Assembly (NCBI GenBank): GCA_000149265.1
Contig: CH002011.1
Span: forward strand, 42,455 to 106,454
Length of the DNA: 64,000 nt
Source of the DNA: Ciona savignyi
Lineage: Eukaryota > Chordata > Ascidiacea > Phlebobranchia > Cionidae
Direction: 5' to 3'
Below the pieces are notes generated by a model, which worked only from the letters and a program-made list of their open reading frames with translations, had not been told where the DNA came from and searched no databases. Positions 1 through 11,670 of the stretch are shown in pieces. Numbering within the stretch: position 1 is the stretch's first letter; every line of letters starts with the position of its first letter. The translations under genes were made by a program, and so were the position numbers.

Positions 1-1705
1 ACTTCAAGTATAAACCTCTAATTTACTAACTACATTTGTTATGATTTTTTTTCTTTCGATTAGTTTCGATTTCCCATTTTTCCTTCACCCAGACCATTGC
101 CTTGTGAAAACAGCTTTGGGATGTGAAATATTTTACAACAGACGTATATTGAACATATGTGAATAGTTATTTTAACACGTCGTTAAGACGTGCATTAAGA
201 CGCTTTATTGTACAGCTGTCGTGTGGTTAAATGGTTAACACGATACGTATACCAACTCTTATACAAAAAACGTTCCTAGTGACGAGCCCATCATGGGTTC
301 GAAACTTAGCTCGAAAAAAAAATTAAGACGCTATGCTTACTGTACAAACACGGTCTTAGTTGATTTGGAGGTCTTAGGATCTTTTCCGCTACAAACAGTT
401 AGACTTTACCCGCGTTTTATATGACCCATTTATATGTTTTTAGCCTGGTTGTGTTTTTATGCTGCTTTTCATCAATAAAGAGTACAGGTTATCGAGGAAC
501 CTCGCCTACTGTAGTGTAACACTTCTTGCAAGTAATTCGAAAATAAGCATCCGATATAAAATAGAATCACTAAATTTACAAACTAGTAAAGAAATATAAA
601 CATATATTTTACGTCAATTACTGGTTATTTACGAACGTGTAAAAATAAAAATACTTTCTTAATAATTTGGACACAAAAACTTTATCCAGACTTGGAATAC
701 GGAATACAAACTAATAGATTCCCGAATTACCAATCCAAACTTGATATCTATATTTTTAAATGAAACGAACGTGCGACATGGTTACGTTACCACATAGTTT
801 ATCTTGTTTAAAGAGAAGCGTTTTACTCTTTTTTTAGTTTCTGAAGGCAAAAAACAAACGTTTGCAAACCAGAAACTAATGGATTCCGGAGTTAGCAACC
901 CAAACTTAATATTTATTTTTTCCAAATAAAGTTATTCATGTTGGTGTGTTAAAAAAACGACAATATAAATAAATTGTTATTATGGGCGGGGCTTTTCGGC
1001 GATATTTTAATTATTGTAGTTCATTAATATTTAATAACTCTGACACAATAAAATGCTAGAAAATGGCGGATGTCGTATTATTCTTGGGCTTGGAGTTTCC
1101 CTGACGTGATTTATACACAATTTTCCACTGGATATCTAATAAATATTACCTGACACCTCTAAAGAGTTTAACTCCGAATAATCAGTTGTTTGAGTCCAGT
1201 TACGTGATGGGGGTTTCCCTACAAAGGGTTCATAGTCGGTATGGGGTATTGGAATCTTTTGCTCGCATTACAATTTACTATAGATTTATATTGGTTTTAA
1301 GGGTTTAGCTGATTTTAGAATCCATTCGAGTTAAATAGTCTGGTGGTATTAGCTTATATGGTTTGTCTAGAGTGCCAAATTCTGGGTAAATCGCATCAAG
1401 GAAAGATTTCGATACATAATTCCCACCTTCAACCGTTTTTAGAGAAACCCCACAACACTCACTCCAACCTAAACCATTGACCAATCTGCTTTAACTTTCC
1501 ACACAGTAAAACTAATAATTTAAATTTTTAGAAGTGTTGGTAATATGACCTAGATATTTAGTGGTGTTCACCGTTTACTCGAAATTTGGGCATTTTATAG
1601 TTGATATTAATAGTTTTTTCGACATTTCAGAACTGAAAGAGACAATTTACTTAAATAATAATTAAATAACATTGAAAAATAAATTAGTTAAAATAGCCAT
1701 GAAAA
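1..1705. repeat. Direct duplicated block, copy 1 (runs off the window)
   Basis: This stretch matches 7690-9985 in the same orientation with high identity, especially 560-1420 against 8480-9320. It contains a tRNA-like SINE fragment at about 219-315 that is shared with copy 2, so that insertion predates the duplication. It lacks the SINE present at 9331-9635 in copy 2. A short internal duplication (around 660-760 and 840-930) is also shared. No coding potential is seen. The left edge is outside the window. Confidence 0.85.
219..315 (+). repeat. tRNA-like SINE, family 2 (partial)
   Basis: The head resembles a tRNA A box (TGGTTAAATGGTTAAC) and is followed by GATACGTATACC, a spacer and a B-box-like GGGTTCGAAAC, then an A-rich run. 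The same order recurs at 7986, 20280, 48990, 51013 and 54555, so it is a dispersed SINE and not a tRNA gene. Confidence 0.65.
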
Positions 1706-1834
1706 TTTTTAACTCAACTCATACAAATGGGAAAAATTGCATAAATAAAATGGTTGTAGGTTCGAAACTTGGGCTAGATACTAAGCGGACATAGCTTGAA
1801 CTCTGGGTTCTGTTTAAAATTGAAGGAATCAACG

Positions 1835-2035
1835 GAGTTTAAACACGGGTAATCGTCAGATGGCCTCCCACCACCGTCGGGTTACCGGAGCTCATGCATT
1901 TTTTGTATGAGTAAAACATGATTTAATTCAGTAGAACCGACTATTCCGCTGGGTTTAGGCAATGTCCGTTTAAGTGCCTTGCCCAAGGCCAAGGGCCGAC
2001 GAGTTGACAAACTAGCCACACCAGACTAGTCTGCA
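1835..2035 (-). repeat. Family 1 SINE, degenerate copy
   Basis: Read on the minus strand, this matches the middle of the main SINE family (GCACTTA-ACGGACATTGCC, CCCAGCGGA, then the CGGTAACCCGACG block). The head and tail are decayed. Confidence 0.6.
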
Positions 2036-3519
2036 GGACTTTATAATAAAGCAAACATGTTCTTTATGCTAACCATATCCTTTACAAACTCTCTGATTCT
2101 AATGTGACAAATTCAACTTGAATTGGAAAATTGAGTTTGAAACTGGGTCTGTTAAATTAAAGGAGAACGTAAAAACCGTATACAATTTCGATTTAGAAAT
2201 AAAAAAAAATAGAAAATCCATGCGTAGTCCTAAGCATGCCATTTTGTTATTGAGTAGTTGCGCTTTCACCGACAGTGAAAAGGTATTTGGTTGTTCCCAT
2301 TATGGTTTCTCTTCGGTTCCGAAGGAAACAATTTTTACTTTTATTTTATTCTTGTTATTATAGGACGTTAAAGCAAGCTAATCACTGCTTTCAATACGGT
2401 TAAGTTTCGGGGTATTTTAAGTATAGTTACCATCCCTTACACACCCATGAAAAAACCTTATCCTTCACAATGGATATCAATATGCATTAGTAAACGCTCT
2501 TTCATGATATCCATTATAATATAAATAATTGCGTTTCTACAAAGTTGTTAATATTGTTCTAACGCCAATCACCATCGCATAGTTATACCGTCATACTTAT
2601 TCCGCGAACTCTAACACTTCGGATGATTTGCCTTCTTATATCTAGTATTCATTCAACGCAGAGATGTTTATAAAGTTGAAACGCACATAACCAAGTGTGT
2701 AAAGACTTTTTGTTAATTTTGTTATATCAAAGGTTTAAACTAGCAACGAGCATACATAATTTTAAGGTAAGTGACTTCTGGATTTTTCTAAGAAACCAAA
2801 GCATATTTGTAGCTCATACCATAACGTAAACAATTCATTTAGAAACGAATATCAAGTTAATTAGTAATTCGTGAACCCATCAGTTTTTGCTTGCAAAAAC
2901 AAACATTATATAACTTGTATACAACGTAAATGGTTATTTAGAAACGAATATTAAGTTAATTAGTAAATCGTGAACCCATTAGTTTTTGCTTGCAGAAAAC
3001 ACAGTACACACTTAGTTGTATACAAGGTTAACCAAGTGTGATTACGTAACTAAGGAACTCGATTGATTATGCATGTAGATATATAGAATGTGTTTAACCA
3101 CTTATTCTCCCTATCTCTTCAATGCAAACTGAAAAAAGGGCTGCCGAATGTTATGACTAATAGGCAACCATTTGTCAGATAGATTTCTGTTAATTGGTTA
3201 TAAACATCATCTTAAAAACGGTGACTGTTTCAATTTGGTTTAAACTGTTTTGGTAGGGGTCATTTTATGATACCGCTATTGAAGTTTAAACCGTTTACTC
3301 TATATGCTCTGGCTTTTACAGCCCTTTTATCGACGGCTCGTCATTCTGCAGATTTCATTCAACCGACAATGTCACTGGTGATGACTGAAACTCTTTGTAC
3401 ACATTAGATTTTACTGGTTGATGTATCACAATTTCGGACACACTTTTACACTGTAAATTAAAAGGTTTAAAGACATAACCACGTTACACATTGTTGATTT
3501 TGAGTAAAATTCAGACCAA
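2036..3519. other. Gene-free stretch upstream of fringe
   Basis: AT-rich sequence with no open frame resembling a protein family. Apart from the ~100-bp duplication at 2820-3035, nothing recognisable is seen. Confidence 0.5.
2820..3035. repeat. Two-copy tandem duplication, ~100 bp
   Basis: The sequence beginning AGAAACGAATAT at 2841 returns at 2940 with few differences, including the GTGAACCCAT and TTTTTGCTTGCA blocks. No coding potential is seen. Confidence 0.75.
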
Positions 3520-5020
3520 CTAGAGAGTGTCAACCACGTGTTTAACCATCACTATTTGTAAAAGACATGGTGTATACCCTATATTTATGCCACAGGTACA
3601 TAACTATAATTTGTATTTTATACACTAAGTATGTAGTTTTTGTTTCTGCAAGCATAAACGCATGGGTCCCCGTACAATATTTAGTTAAATAAAGAATTAA
3701 CGTCTTAAATTTACGAACATTTCACCACAAATGTTTTAAATTATAGCTTCTTTTCAAGCGCTGTAGAGAAATAAAGCTAAATTCCCAAATAATCCGATTT
3801 AGTTTTTCATTGTTTCAGGGAACTCCCCTGGGTTTAGTAGATAAGTTTCTGTTTTTACATAAATAAGTCATGTTATGTAGCAATTTTTAAAGTTTTAATC
3901 TGCTTTGTCGACTTTTTGTTAGAGATGTCAGTGCGATATGGCATGCCTGTCACAATCATAATTCAGGAACATACTCTTCGTTTTCATGGAAATTAACCTC
4001 AGTAAATGTTTTCTTTATTTAATTGGCACAGAATGTCTAATGTTTTAACATTTTACCGAATTTTAATAAAATTAGAGCAGCCGTTCAAGCGCTATGGCCA
4101 CAAAATCGAATTTATTAGAAAAAAATGTTTTGTTCTTTTAACGTCTGAGGGAAATTCCCTTAAATTCATTACCCAAATTTTTGGTTTCTGCATATTTAGA
4201 CCATGTTGTCTTACAAATGTCCAATTTTCATTGCGATTTCATTACTCCTTTTGGTAGATGTCGGGGCGACATGGCATGCTTGTCACAATCATGATTTGAG
4301 ACCATATCCCATTTTGGGGGTATTTCCCTAGGTAATTTTATTATTTCTTCTAAGTGTTAAATCAGTAACTAATGCACTTACATTCCACCAAATGATTCAA
4401 ATTGTAACACCCGTTCAAGCGCTATGCCCAAAAAAGGCAAATTTTTAAGAAAAAAATAGCGTTTTGGTTTTCAACGCCCCAGGGGAATTCCCCTTAATTT
4501 ATCACCCAAAATTTTGGTTTCTGCATATCTAAACCATGTTGTCTAAAAAATGTCCAATTTTCCTCTGCGATTTAATTACCCCTTCTGATGAATGTCGGAG
4601 CCACAAGCCACGCCTGTCAAAATCATGTTTGATAACAAAATCTTGTTTTTTAGGGTATTTCCCTAAATAATGTTTGTATTTCTTTTAAGTGTTATATCAG
4701 TTGCTAATATTCTTACATTATACCAAATCTAACTAAAATTGAAGTAGACGTTCAATCCCTATGCTCAAAAAAGCTATTTTTTAGATAAAAATACCATTTT
4801 GGTTTTTCACCTCCCAGAGGAATTCCCCTGGGTAAATTACACAAAATATTGGTTTCTGCATATCTAGACCATGTGCGCTAACAAATGTTAAAGTTTCATT
4901 GCAATTCCATTACCCCTTCTGGTAGATGTCGGAGCCACAAGCCATGCCTGTCAAACCTTTGACGAAAAAAAAACGGACAAAAACAATATGTGTCCCATTT
5001 TTTCAAATGGGACCCAAAAA
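3520..5020 (+). mobile_element. Satellite-bearing inverted-repeat element A
   Basis: The left module begins CTAGAGAGTGTCAACCACG at 3520. About four tandem units of ~333 bp follow; the marker GATGTCGG/GATGTCAG recurs near 3925, 4258, 4591 and 4924. The right end contains the hairpin TCCCATTT-TTTC-AAATGGGA at about 4993. The same modules recur at 58576-62275 and, in short forms, at 5802-6090 and 24485-24576. No transposase frame is seen, so it is probably non-autonomous. The family is unidentified. Confidence 0.7.
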
Positions 5021-5288
5021 TACGTCACCCAAAATTCGATAAACTATGGGAATTACCCGTAGACGTCAAAAACAAAATCAAACATTTTTTCTATAAATTT
5101 AGATACTTACGAGCATCACGCTTCAGAAAAAGTTTCAAATTAGATCAAAGTGGGTGAAATGTTGGTCCGTAATCCAAAGTTGTTTCAAACACTATAGATA
5201 TTTCCTTCCTTCCTGTTTGCGCTTGGCTGAGTTTAAGTGAATTTCCGGAAAAGAAAATGAAGGGTATTGGATGCCTACATAATTTATT

Positions 5289-5556
5289 GTCCGACCTTGT
5301 GGGTTAGTGCGACACTTTTCAACCGGAAGGTTTAAAGTTCAATATTGGACGCTAGCTATTCGGTTGTGTCCTTAGGCAAGGTACTTAAGTTAATGGGTTC
5401 TACCAAATTAAAGGAACGTGTAAATCATACACAACACATTGCAATAGCTCCGGTAACCTGACGATGGGCGCGAGGTGATCTGACGATTGCCTGTGTGTTA
5501 ACCCCCTTGGTTTTCCCATTCACGGGGATAAACATAAATATCCCGTCCTATCCTAT
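5289..5556 (+). repeat. Family 1 SINE, near full length
   Basis: It starts TGTCCGACC and runs through GCTAGCTA, TTCTACCAAATTAAAGG and CGAGGTGATCTGACG to a CCCGTCCTATCCT tail. The tRNA-like head is decayed but the body is well kept. Confidence 0.85.
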
Positions 5557-5801
5557 TGTTCGTATTAAAGTTTCCTAAACATTTATACCGGTTTTAAGTG
5601 ACTAGCTAATATTATTTACAGGTGGTAATAGGTTTTGGTTGTATAACTAATTCATATGCGCAAAAAAGTGTTATTTAATAAATTATTTATATTCTATTTC
5701 GGGTTTATTAATTAAAACTACATTTTTTTCTGATTTATTTCACCCAATGAGCTAAGCTAACAAATATGCCTGTTTCGAACGTTTTACAAAAAAACGTATA
5801 A

Positions 5802-6090
5802 CTAGAGAGTGACAGCCTTATTTTAATTAACTACAACCATTTGTAAAGCATATTTTAATGTAACATATATAAATATAAGGAGATATAATGTGTCCCTGAG
5901 TTAACAGACCAGTCTTGTTTACAGTGTTTAGTTTAAAAGTATATGCTTTCGTTAGATTCGTGCATGTCTGATATACAACATTGCTGATTGTTTTAATCGG
6001 ATTGTAATATTTTTGTTTTTGCTAGCATAAACGCATGGCCCCTAAATTACAATTAAAATCTATTTTACAAATGGTGGTGGTTAAAAACGT
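5802..6090. mobile_element. Short inverted-repeat element next to fringe
   Basis: It starts CTAGAGAGTGACAG with the left-module motif ACAACCATTTGTAAA near 5829 and ends with the inverted form TTTTACAAATGGTGGTGG near 6062. It lacks the 330-bp units and looks like a short derivative of the family at 3520-5020. It ends about 60 bp before the probable trans-splice acceptor of fringe. Confidence 0.5.
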
Positions 6091-6146
6091 TCTTAACTGA
6101 ACAATACATCTGCATTTTTGATATTTATAACACTCGTTTTTGTATT

Positions 6147-6149
6147 CAG
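6147..6149 (+). promoter_or_regulatory. Candidate splice (trans-splice) acceptor for fringe
   Basis: A T-rich run ending in TTCAG lies 19 bases before the fringe ATG. With no ATG between, it fits spliced-leader addition or a 5'-UTR exon. The choice cannot be made from sequence alone. Confidence 0.5.
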
Positions 6150-6168
6150 ATTAGCTTAATTCAAAAAC

Positions 6169-7134
6169 ATGCATTTACCCCGTGTACAATTTATAAGACT
6201 TGGAAAAAAGAAGTGGTTGGTTTTTATTTTTCTCTCAATCTGTCTAACGGGATCAGTGCTGACAAAGCTTTTGGTTAAAACCTTAATAAAAACAAATTCT
6301 GGTTCAATCTTCAACGGTTCAGGAAATGTAGGCGTTACTTTAAATGATGTGTTTATCACCATAAAAACAAGCAAGCAATTCCACGACACGCGTCTTCGGG
6401 TTATCCTTAATACGTGGTTCAATCAAGCACGGGAACAAGCGTACATTGTCACAGACGACGACGATCTGGAATTAAACATCACCACCAACGGGCATGCGAT
6501 TAACAGCGGCTGCGGCAAAACTCATGACCTTTCGGACTTAAGTTGTAAAACAGGTGTGGAATATGATTTGTACATGAAGAGTGGTAAAAAATGGTGGTGT
6601 CATTTTGACGACGATAACTACGTTAACGTTGGTGGTTTAGTGGATATATTAAGACAACTGGACTGGAGAAAAGATGTTTATTTAGGCAGAAGAAGCATAT
6701 TGACTGACTTTGAGGGGAAGTTTTTTGGGAAAACTGTATATTTTGTATTTGCTACTACGGGCGCTGGTGTCTGCATTTCAAAGACTTTAGCTGAAAAAAT
6801 GGAGCCGTGGGCCGGAGCCGGTAAATTTCTAGCGACTTCTAGAGCCTTGGGTCATGCAGATGACTGTACTCTAGGATTCATTATCACCAACCGGTTAAAA
6901 GTAAATTTAACCGTCACTAACCTATTTCATTCGCACATGGAAAACCTTGCTAAATTAGATCCTACCACATTACAAAAGCAAGTTGTGTTTAGTCACCGAA
7001 CACTAAACATCATAAACATCACATCTAACCTGACCAACACCAAGGTGTTTGATCTAAACGCTGACCCCACAAGATTTTATTCTTTACACTGTCTTGTACA
7101 CCCGGAATCATTTTTCTGTAAATTTGCGAAGTAA
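6169..7134 (+). CDS. fng: Fringe-type beta-1,3-N-acetylglucosaminyltransferase
   Basis: This 321-residue protein is a Golgi type II membrane enzyme of family GT31. Fringes add GlcNAc to O-fucose on EGF repeats of Notch and so alter ligand choice. A cytoplasmic basic stub (KKK at 13-15) precedes a membrane anchor at about 16-35. The catalytic domain runs from about 57 to 319. Visible signatures are the metal/UDP-binding DDD at 147-149 in CHFDDDNYVNV, GAGVCIS at 198-204, the HADDCTLGF block at 229-237 with the expected catalytic Asp, LFHSHMENL at 252-260, and the C-terminal ADPTRFYSLHC with paired cysteines. Four N-glycosylation sequons are present. Length and both ends match the family. The coding region has no introns, whereas vertebrate fringe genes are split, which suggests a retrocopy or intron loss. 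The ATG is the first after a splice acceptor. Confidence 0.92.
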   Translation: MHLPRVQFIRLGKKKWLVFIFLSICLTGSVLTKLLVKTLIKTNSGSIFNGSGNVGVTLNDVFITIKTSKQFHDTRLRVILNTWFNQAREQAYIVTDDDDLELNITTNGHAINSGCGKTHDLSDLSCKTGVEYDLYMKSGKKWWCHFDDDNYVNVGGLVDILRQLDWRKDVYLGRRSILTDFEGKFFGKTVYFVFATTGAGVCISKTLAEKMEPWAGAGKFLATSRALGHADDCTLGFIITNRLKVNLTVTNLFHSHMENLAKLDPTTLQKQVVFSHRTLNIINITSNLTNTKVFDLNADPTRFYSLHCLVHPESFFCKFAK

Positions 7135-7689
7135 CCTGCAGTGACATAAAATATTGATACGGAGAAATCATATGATTTTTTTTGTATTCAGGGTTCCAAT
7201 CTAATCAAATGGTAATTTTTATTTTGGTTATGTTGTGAATTTCGCGGTTCGTTTATTTATGTGAGCATTATATCAAATTGTGTAAAAGGAAGCCCATACT
7301 GCATACATATGTGTTTGTACCAAACCATTTTCTTCATTTGGCCTGCGTGAATCGACTTATAATCCTCGCATTAAGGCTCGGTGTTTTCTATATGTTCATT
7401 CTATCACACTGTTCCAGACTGGCTTGAATGTTTTTGATTAAATATTTTATTTTTTGATTAGTATGTTCTAGCTAGAAGAAGGATCTGAATAATCGTCTGC
7501 GTTGAGCGCAGCTCTGGGCATGTCTAACGAATCAATTGAATTGAATGTATTTTACTGTGCCAGTTTATAAACAAGAAAAAAAAACACTTTCCATAATGTC
7601 ATCGAATTGCGAGTTTCATCTTGGCTCAATACTATAACCTATAGGGTTTTGAACAGGTTAGGTCAAGTTTCAAACATGAAAACAAACAT
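7135..7689. other. Gene-free stretch downstream of fringe
   Basis: AT-rich DNA, presumably containing the fringe 3' UTR. I see no clear AATAAA close to the stop codon and no coding potential. Confidence 0.4.
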
Positions 7690-7985
7690 ATACACCAAGT
7701 ATAAACCTTTGATTACTTAACTACATTTAATTTGATTTTTTTCTTTCGACTAGTTTCGATTTCCCATTTTTCCTTCACCCAGACCAGTGCCTTGTGAAAA
7801 CAGCTTTGAAATGTGAAATATTCTACAACAGATACTTATTAAATGTATGTGAATAGTAGAATAATATATTTCTAACAAAACAATTGATTTTTTTGCAAGG
7901 AAAATATTTGTTTTGCTTCTGGACACGGTGTTGCGCACTTTGTTTTAACACGTTGGTAAGACGTGCATTAAGACGCTACACGTAC

Positions 7986-8095
7986 GGTCGTGTGGCCGAA
8001 TGGTTAACGCGAACGATACATATACCGACACTTATACAAAAAAAACGGTCCTAGTGACGAGCCCATCATGGGTTCAAAACTAAGCTCAGTAAAAA
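7986..8095 (+). repeat. tRNA-like SINE, family 2
   Basis: Head GTGTGGCCGAATGGTTAACG, then CGATACATATACCG, ACGAGCCCATCATGGGTTC and an A-run. It is shared with copy 1 of the duplicated block at 219-315. The head is closest in form to a tRNA-Ser/Leu type. Confidence 0.75.
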
Positions 8096-9330
8096 AATGG
8101 CGACACAAGTTATATTACATTTCCCAAATGTGCTACGCAAATCGAAAAAAGGTACATAGGAGGTATTTATTGATGTTTGCACTACCTGTTAGTTAACGGA
8201 CTTCTGTTACAGTATTTATGCGTTTGGATCTGGGTTCCAAGAATCTTATCATGGCCTCGTGAACACGCTTGATGTTTAATACCCGTCGTCTTTATCTTTA
8301 TCTTTCCCGCTACAGACAGTTAGACTTTGCCCGCCTTTTATATGACCCGTTGTAATATGTTTTAGCCTGGTTGTGTTTTTATGCTGCTTTTCATCAATAA
8401 AGAGTACAGGTTATCGAGAACCCGCCTACTGTGTGTAACACTTCTTGCAATAATGAAAATAAGCATCCGATAATAATAAAATCACTAAATTTCAAAAGTA
8501 AAGAAATGTAAACACATATTTTACGTCAATTACTGGTTATTTACGAACGTGTAAAAATAAAAATACTTTCTTAATAATTCGGACAAAAAACTTTATCCAG
8601 ACTTGGAATACGGAATACAAACTAATAGATTCCCGAGTTACCAATCCAAACTTGATATCTATATTTTTAAATAAAACGAACGTGTGGCATGGTTACGTTA
8701 CCACACAGTTTATCTTGTTTAAAGAGAAGCGTTTTACTCTTTTTTTAGTTTCTGAAGGCAAAAAACAAACGTTTGCAAATCAGAAACTAATGGATTCCGC
8801 AGTTAGCAACCCAAACTTAATATTTATTTTTTCCAAATAAAGTTATTCACGTTGGTGTGTTAAAAAACGACAATATAAATAAATTGTTATTATGGCGGGG
8901 CTTTTCGGCGATATTTTAATTATTGTAGTTCATTAATATTTAATAACTCTGACACAATAAAATGCTAGAAAATGGCGGATGTCGTATTATTCTTGGGCTT
9001 GGAGTTTCCCTGACGTGATTTATACACAATTTGCCACTGGATATCTAATACATATTACCTAACACCCCTGAAGAGTTTAACTCCGAATAATCAGTTGTTT
9101 GAGTCCAGTTACGTGATGGGGGTTTCCCTACAAAGGGTTCATAGTCGGTATGGGGTATTGGAATCTTTTGCTCGCATTACAATTTACTATAGATTTATAT
9201 TGGTTTTAAGGGTTTAGCTGATTTTAGAATCCATTCGAGTTAAATAGTCTGGTGGTATTAGCTTATATGGTTTGTCTACAGTCCCAAATTCTGGGTAAAT
9301 CGCATCAAGGAAAGATTTCAATACATAATT

Positions 9331-9635
9331 TTTTGTCCGGCCCGTTGGTCTAACGGTTAAGTGCGTCGCCTTTCAATCGAAAGGTTGCAGGTGCGAAACT
9401 GGTCGCTAGCTAGTCGGTTGTGTCCTTGGGCAAGGCACTTTACGGACATTGCCTGAACCCAGCGGATTAATTGGTTCAACTAAATTGAAGGAACGTGTCT
9501 ATCATATACAACACACTGCAATAGCTCCGGTAACCCGACGATGGGCGCGAGGTGATCTGACGATTGCCCGTGTGATAACCCCCTTGGTTTTCCCATTCAC
9601 GGGGATAAAGATGAATATCCTATTCTATCCTTTCC
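9331..9635 (+). repeat. Family 1 SINE, full length, with target-site duplication
   Basis: The tRNA-like head is GTCCGGCCCGTTGGTCTAAC. The pseudo anticodon hairpin CTTTCAATCGAAAG and a B-box-like region follow, then the ~200-bp body and a TATCCTATTC-type tail. TAATT flanks both sides (9326-9330 and 9636-9640). The unoccupied site is preserved at 1417-1421 in copy 1 of the duplicated block, which fixes the insert boundaries. Confidence 0.93.
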
Positions 9636-10061
9636 TAATTCCCGCCATCAACCGTTTTTAGGGAAACCCCCCAATACTCACTCCAACCTAAACCATTGAA
9701 CAATCTGTTTTAACTTTCCACACAGTAAAACTAATAATTTAAACTTTTAGAAGTGTTGGTAATATGTACTAGATATACAATGGCAAATTGTGGATAAATC
9801 ACGTCATCAGGGATTTTACCACTATGCCCAAGAATATAAGCATGTCTTCCGTTTTCTCGAAATTTTGGCATTTTTTGTCGATATTATTAGTTTTTTTGAT
9901 ATTCTAGAACTGGAAGTGACAATTTACCTAAATAATAGTTGAATAACGTCGAAAAATATATTAGTTAAAATAGCCATGAAAAGGTCACAAAAATATAAAT
10001 ACAATTCAATTTTCTTTATTTCTACTGTAAATATGTGGTATAGTATATATACTAACGTGTT

Positions 10062-10307
10062 AGAATAGGATGGGTGAGATATTCATGTTTATCCCAGTGG
10101 ATGGAAAAACCGTCGGGTTACCGGAGCTATTGCAGTGTGTTGTATATGATAGACACGTTCCTTCAATTTGGTAGAGCCCATTAATTAGCTGGGTTCAGGC
10201 GATGTCTGTAAAGTGCCTTGTCCAAGGACACAACCGACTAGCTAGCGACCAGTTTCGCACCTCGACCTTTCCGCGACGCACTTAACCGCCAGACTAACCG
10301 ACCGGAC
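10062..10307 (-). repeat. Family 1 SINE, near full length
   Basis: Minus-strand copy from the GTCCGG head (10307) through GCTAGCTAGTCGG and CCCAGC to the tail at 10062. Part of the CGAGGTGATCTG block is missing. Confidence 0.85.
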
Positions 10308-11344
10308 AAATTACCCTTTGTATATGTTGTACCGTAGGGGTTAGGTAACCAGTCGGCCATTTCAATTAGAACATATGGATATCAAGTTTTGATTAGTAAT
10401 AGTTTATTCTTTTTCCGCCTTTTTTTCTAACAAATAAACTTTCTTTTTATACAGCCACTAATGAATCAAAAAGTACAAATAAGAGAAAACACGTAGCGAA
10501 TCAAACACTTTTAATTTAGAAATTCTAGACCTATTCCTGGAGTAATTCCTTTGATTAGTGTCTGTCCCATATACATTTTATTGCATCCGTAACGTCATAA
10601 TGTGATTTTTGAGCAAATAATTTTATTTTTTTGTATAAAATTCGTGTTACTTGCGTTTAATTAAAAATATTTTCCTTTAATTTTTAAGGAAGAAAACTGT
10701 TTAGTAACCGGTTTTAACGATCTTTTATAAAGTTTTTAAACTTTATATAAACTGTAAATTTATTTATAAGATTTTAAATAAAGTAACCATATTACACGAA
10801 AGATGTTAATTGAGGTAACCATATATAATATAATAGAGACGAAATAGTATGTACTATGAAAATGGGACAATCGTTGAGATTTTGTACAAGTGTTAATAAA
10901 TATGCGTTCGATAAGTCGCCCGTGCGTAATGCCACCTGCTTTGAACGTTTGTTTATTAAAAGTAACTGATTAAAAAAACTCTATATGTATGACATCATTA
11001 TCCCATTGTGCATCGATATTTCTAGAAACACTTCAATTAAAACCAAACACGACCATATTTTTACAGTTACATTTTTAGAGAAAGTACTTTTGTGTGTTTT
11101 CATCGTGGAAACTTAAAATAAACTAAGGTATATTAAAAATTACCATGCCTTTAACTCTATATGAACCTCTCCGCAATTAAGCATTCTTTGACAGCCATTA
11201 ATTTTATGGCTTTAAATGAGTGCGCGGTTCTATATCTTTCTGTTGAATAATAGATTTTAAGTTATGATGTCGGGGAATTTTGGGGTGAAACAAGTTAGCG
11301 CGTCTTTCATCGAAATGCAACTTTACCTTTGCTCTTACTGAAAA
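10308..11344. other. Gene-free stretch
   Basis: AT-rich intergenic DNA. I see no exon-like reading frame, RNA gene or repeat family here. Confidence 0.4.
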
Positions 11345-11670
11345 CGTTCGGTTAACATTCTAACCCGTGCGGTTATCAAGTATATATTTGCCATTTTAAT
11401 ATTTGTTTGTTCTTTTGCCTAAAAACAAAATTATGCGTTATCGTTTTAACAAATTTTGGTAGTCGGTTAACTTTCTGCGGTTTTTGAGTATATTTTTGTC
11501 TTTTTATTATTTGTTTGTTCTTTTGCCTAAAAACAAAATTATGCGTTATCGTTTTAACAAATTTTGGTAGTCGGTTAACTTTCTGCGGTTTTTGAGTATA
11601 TTTTTGTCTTTTTAATATTTTTTTGTTTTTTTGCCAAAATTTCGCGTTATCGTTTTAACAAAAATTGGTA
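11345..11670. repeat. 108-bp tandem array, ~3 copies
   Basis: ATTTGTTTGTTCTTTTGCCT occurs at 11401 and again at 11509, with a diverged third copy from about 11617 and a degraded partial one before 11400. Each unit includes TTATCGTTTTAACAAA and GGTAGTCGGTTAAC. It is not a CRISPR: there are no unique spacers. Confidence 0.85.

Larger units (their letters stand above)
7690..9985. repeat. Direct duplicated block, copy 2
   Basis: Same orientation and order as 1-1705. It differs by extra sequence near 7855-7945 and 8095-8280, and by a complete SINE at 9331-9635 that is absent from copy 1. The homology stops near 9980 (after TAGCCATGAAAA). Copies 1 and 2 bracket the fringe gene. Confidence 0.88.

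Noticed and set aside
7986-8060. tRNA gene suggested by GTGTGGCCGAATGGTTAACG
   Set aside because: No cloverleaf can be closed, and the same head with the same non-tRNA body recurs many times: it is a SINE.
11398-11660. CRISPR-like regular repeats
   Set aside because: The repeats are contiguous, without unique spacers, in a eukaryotic genome.
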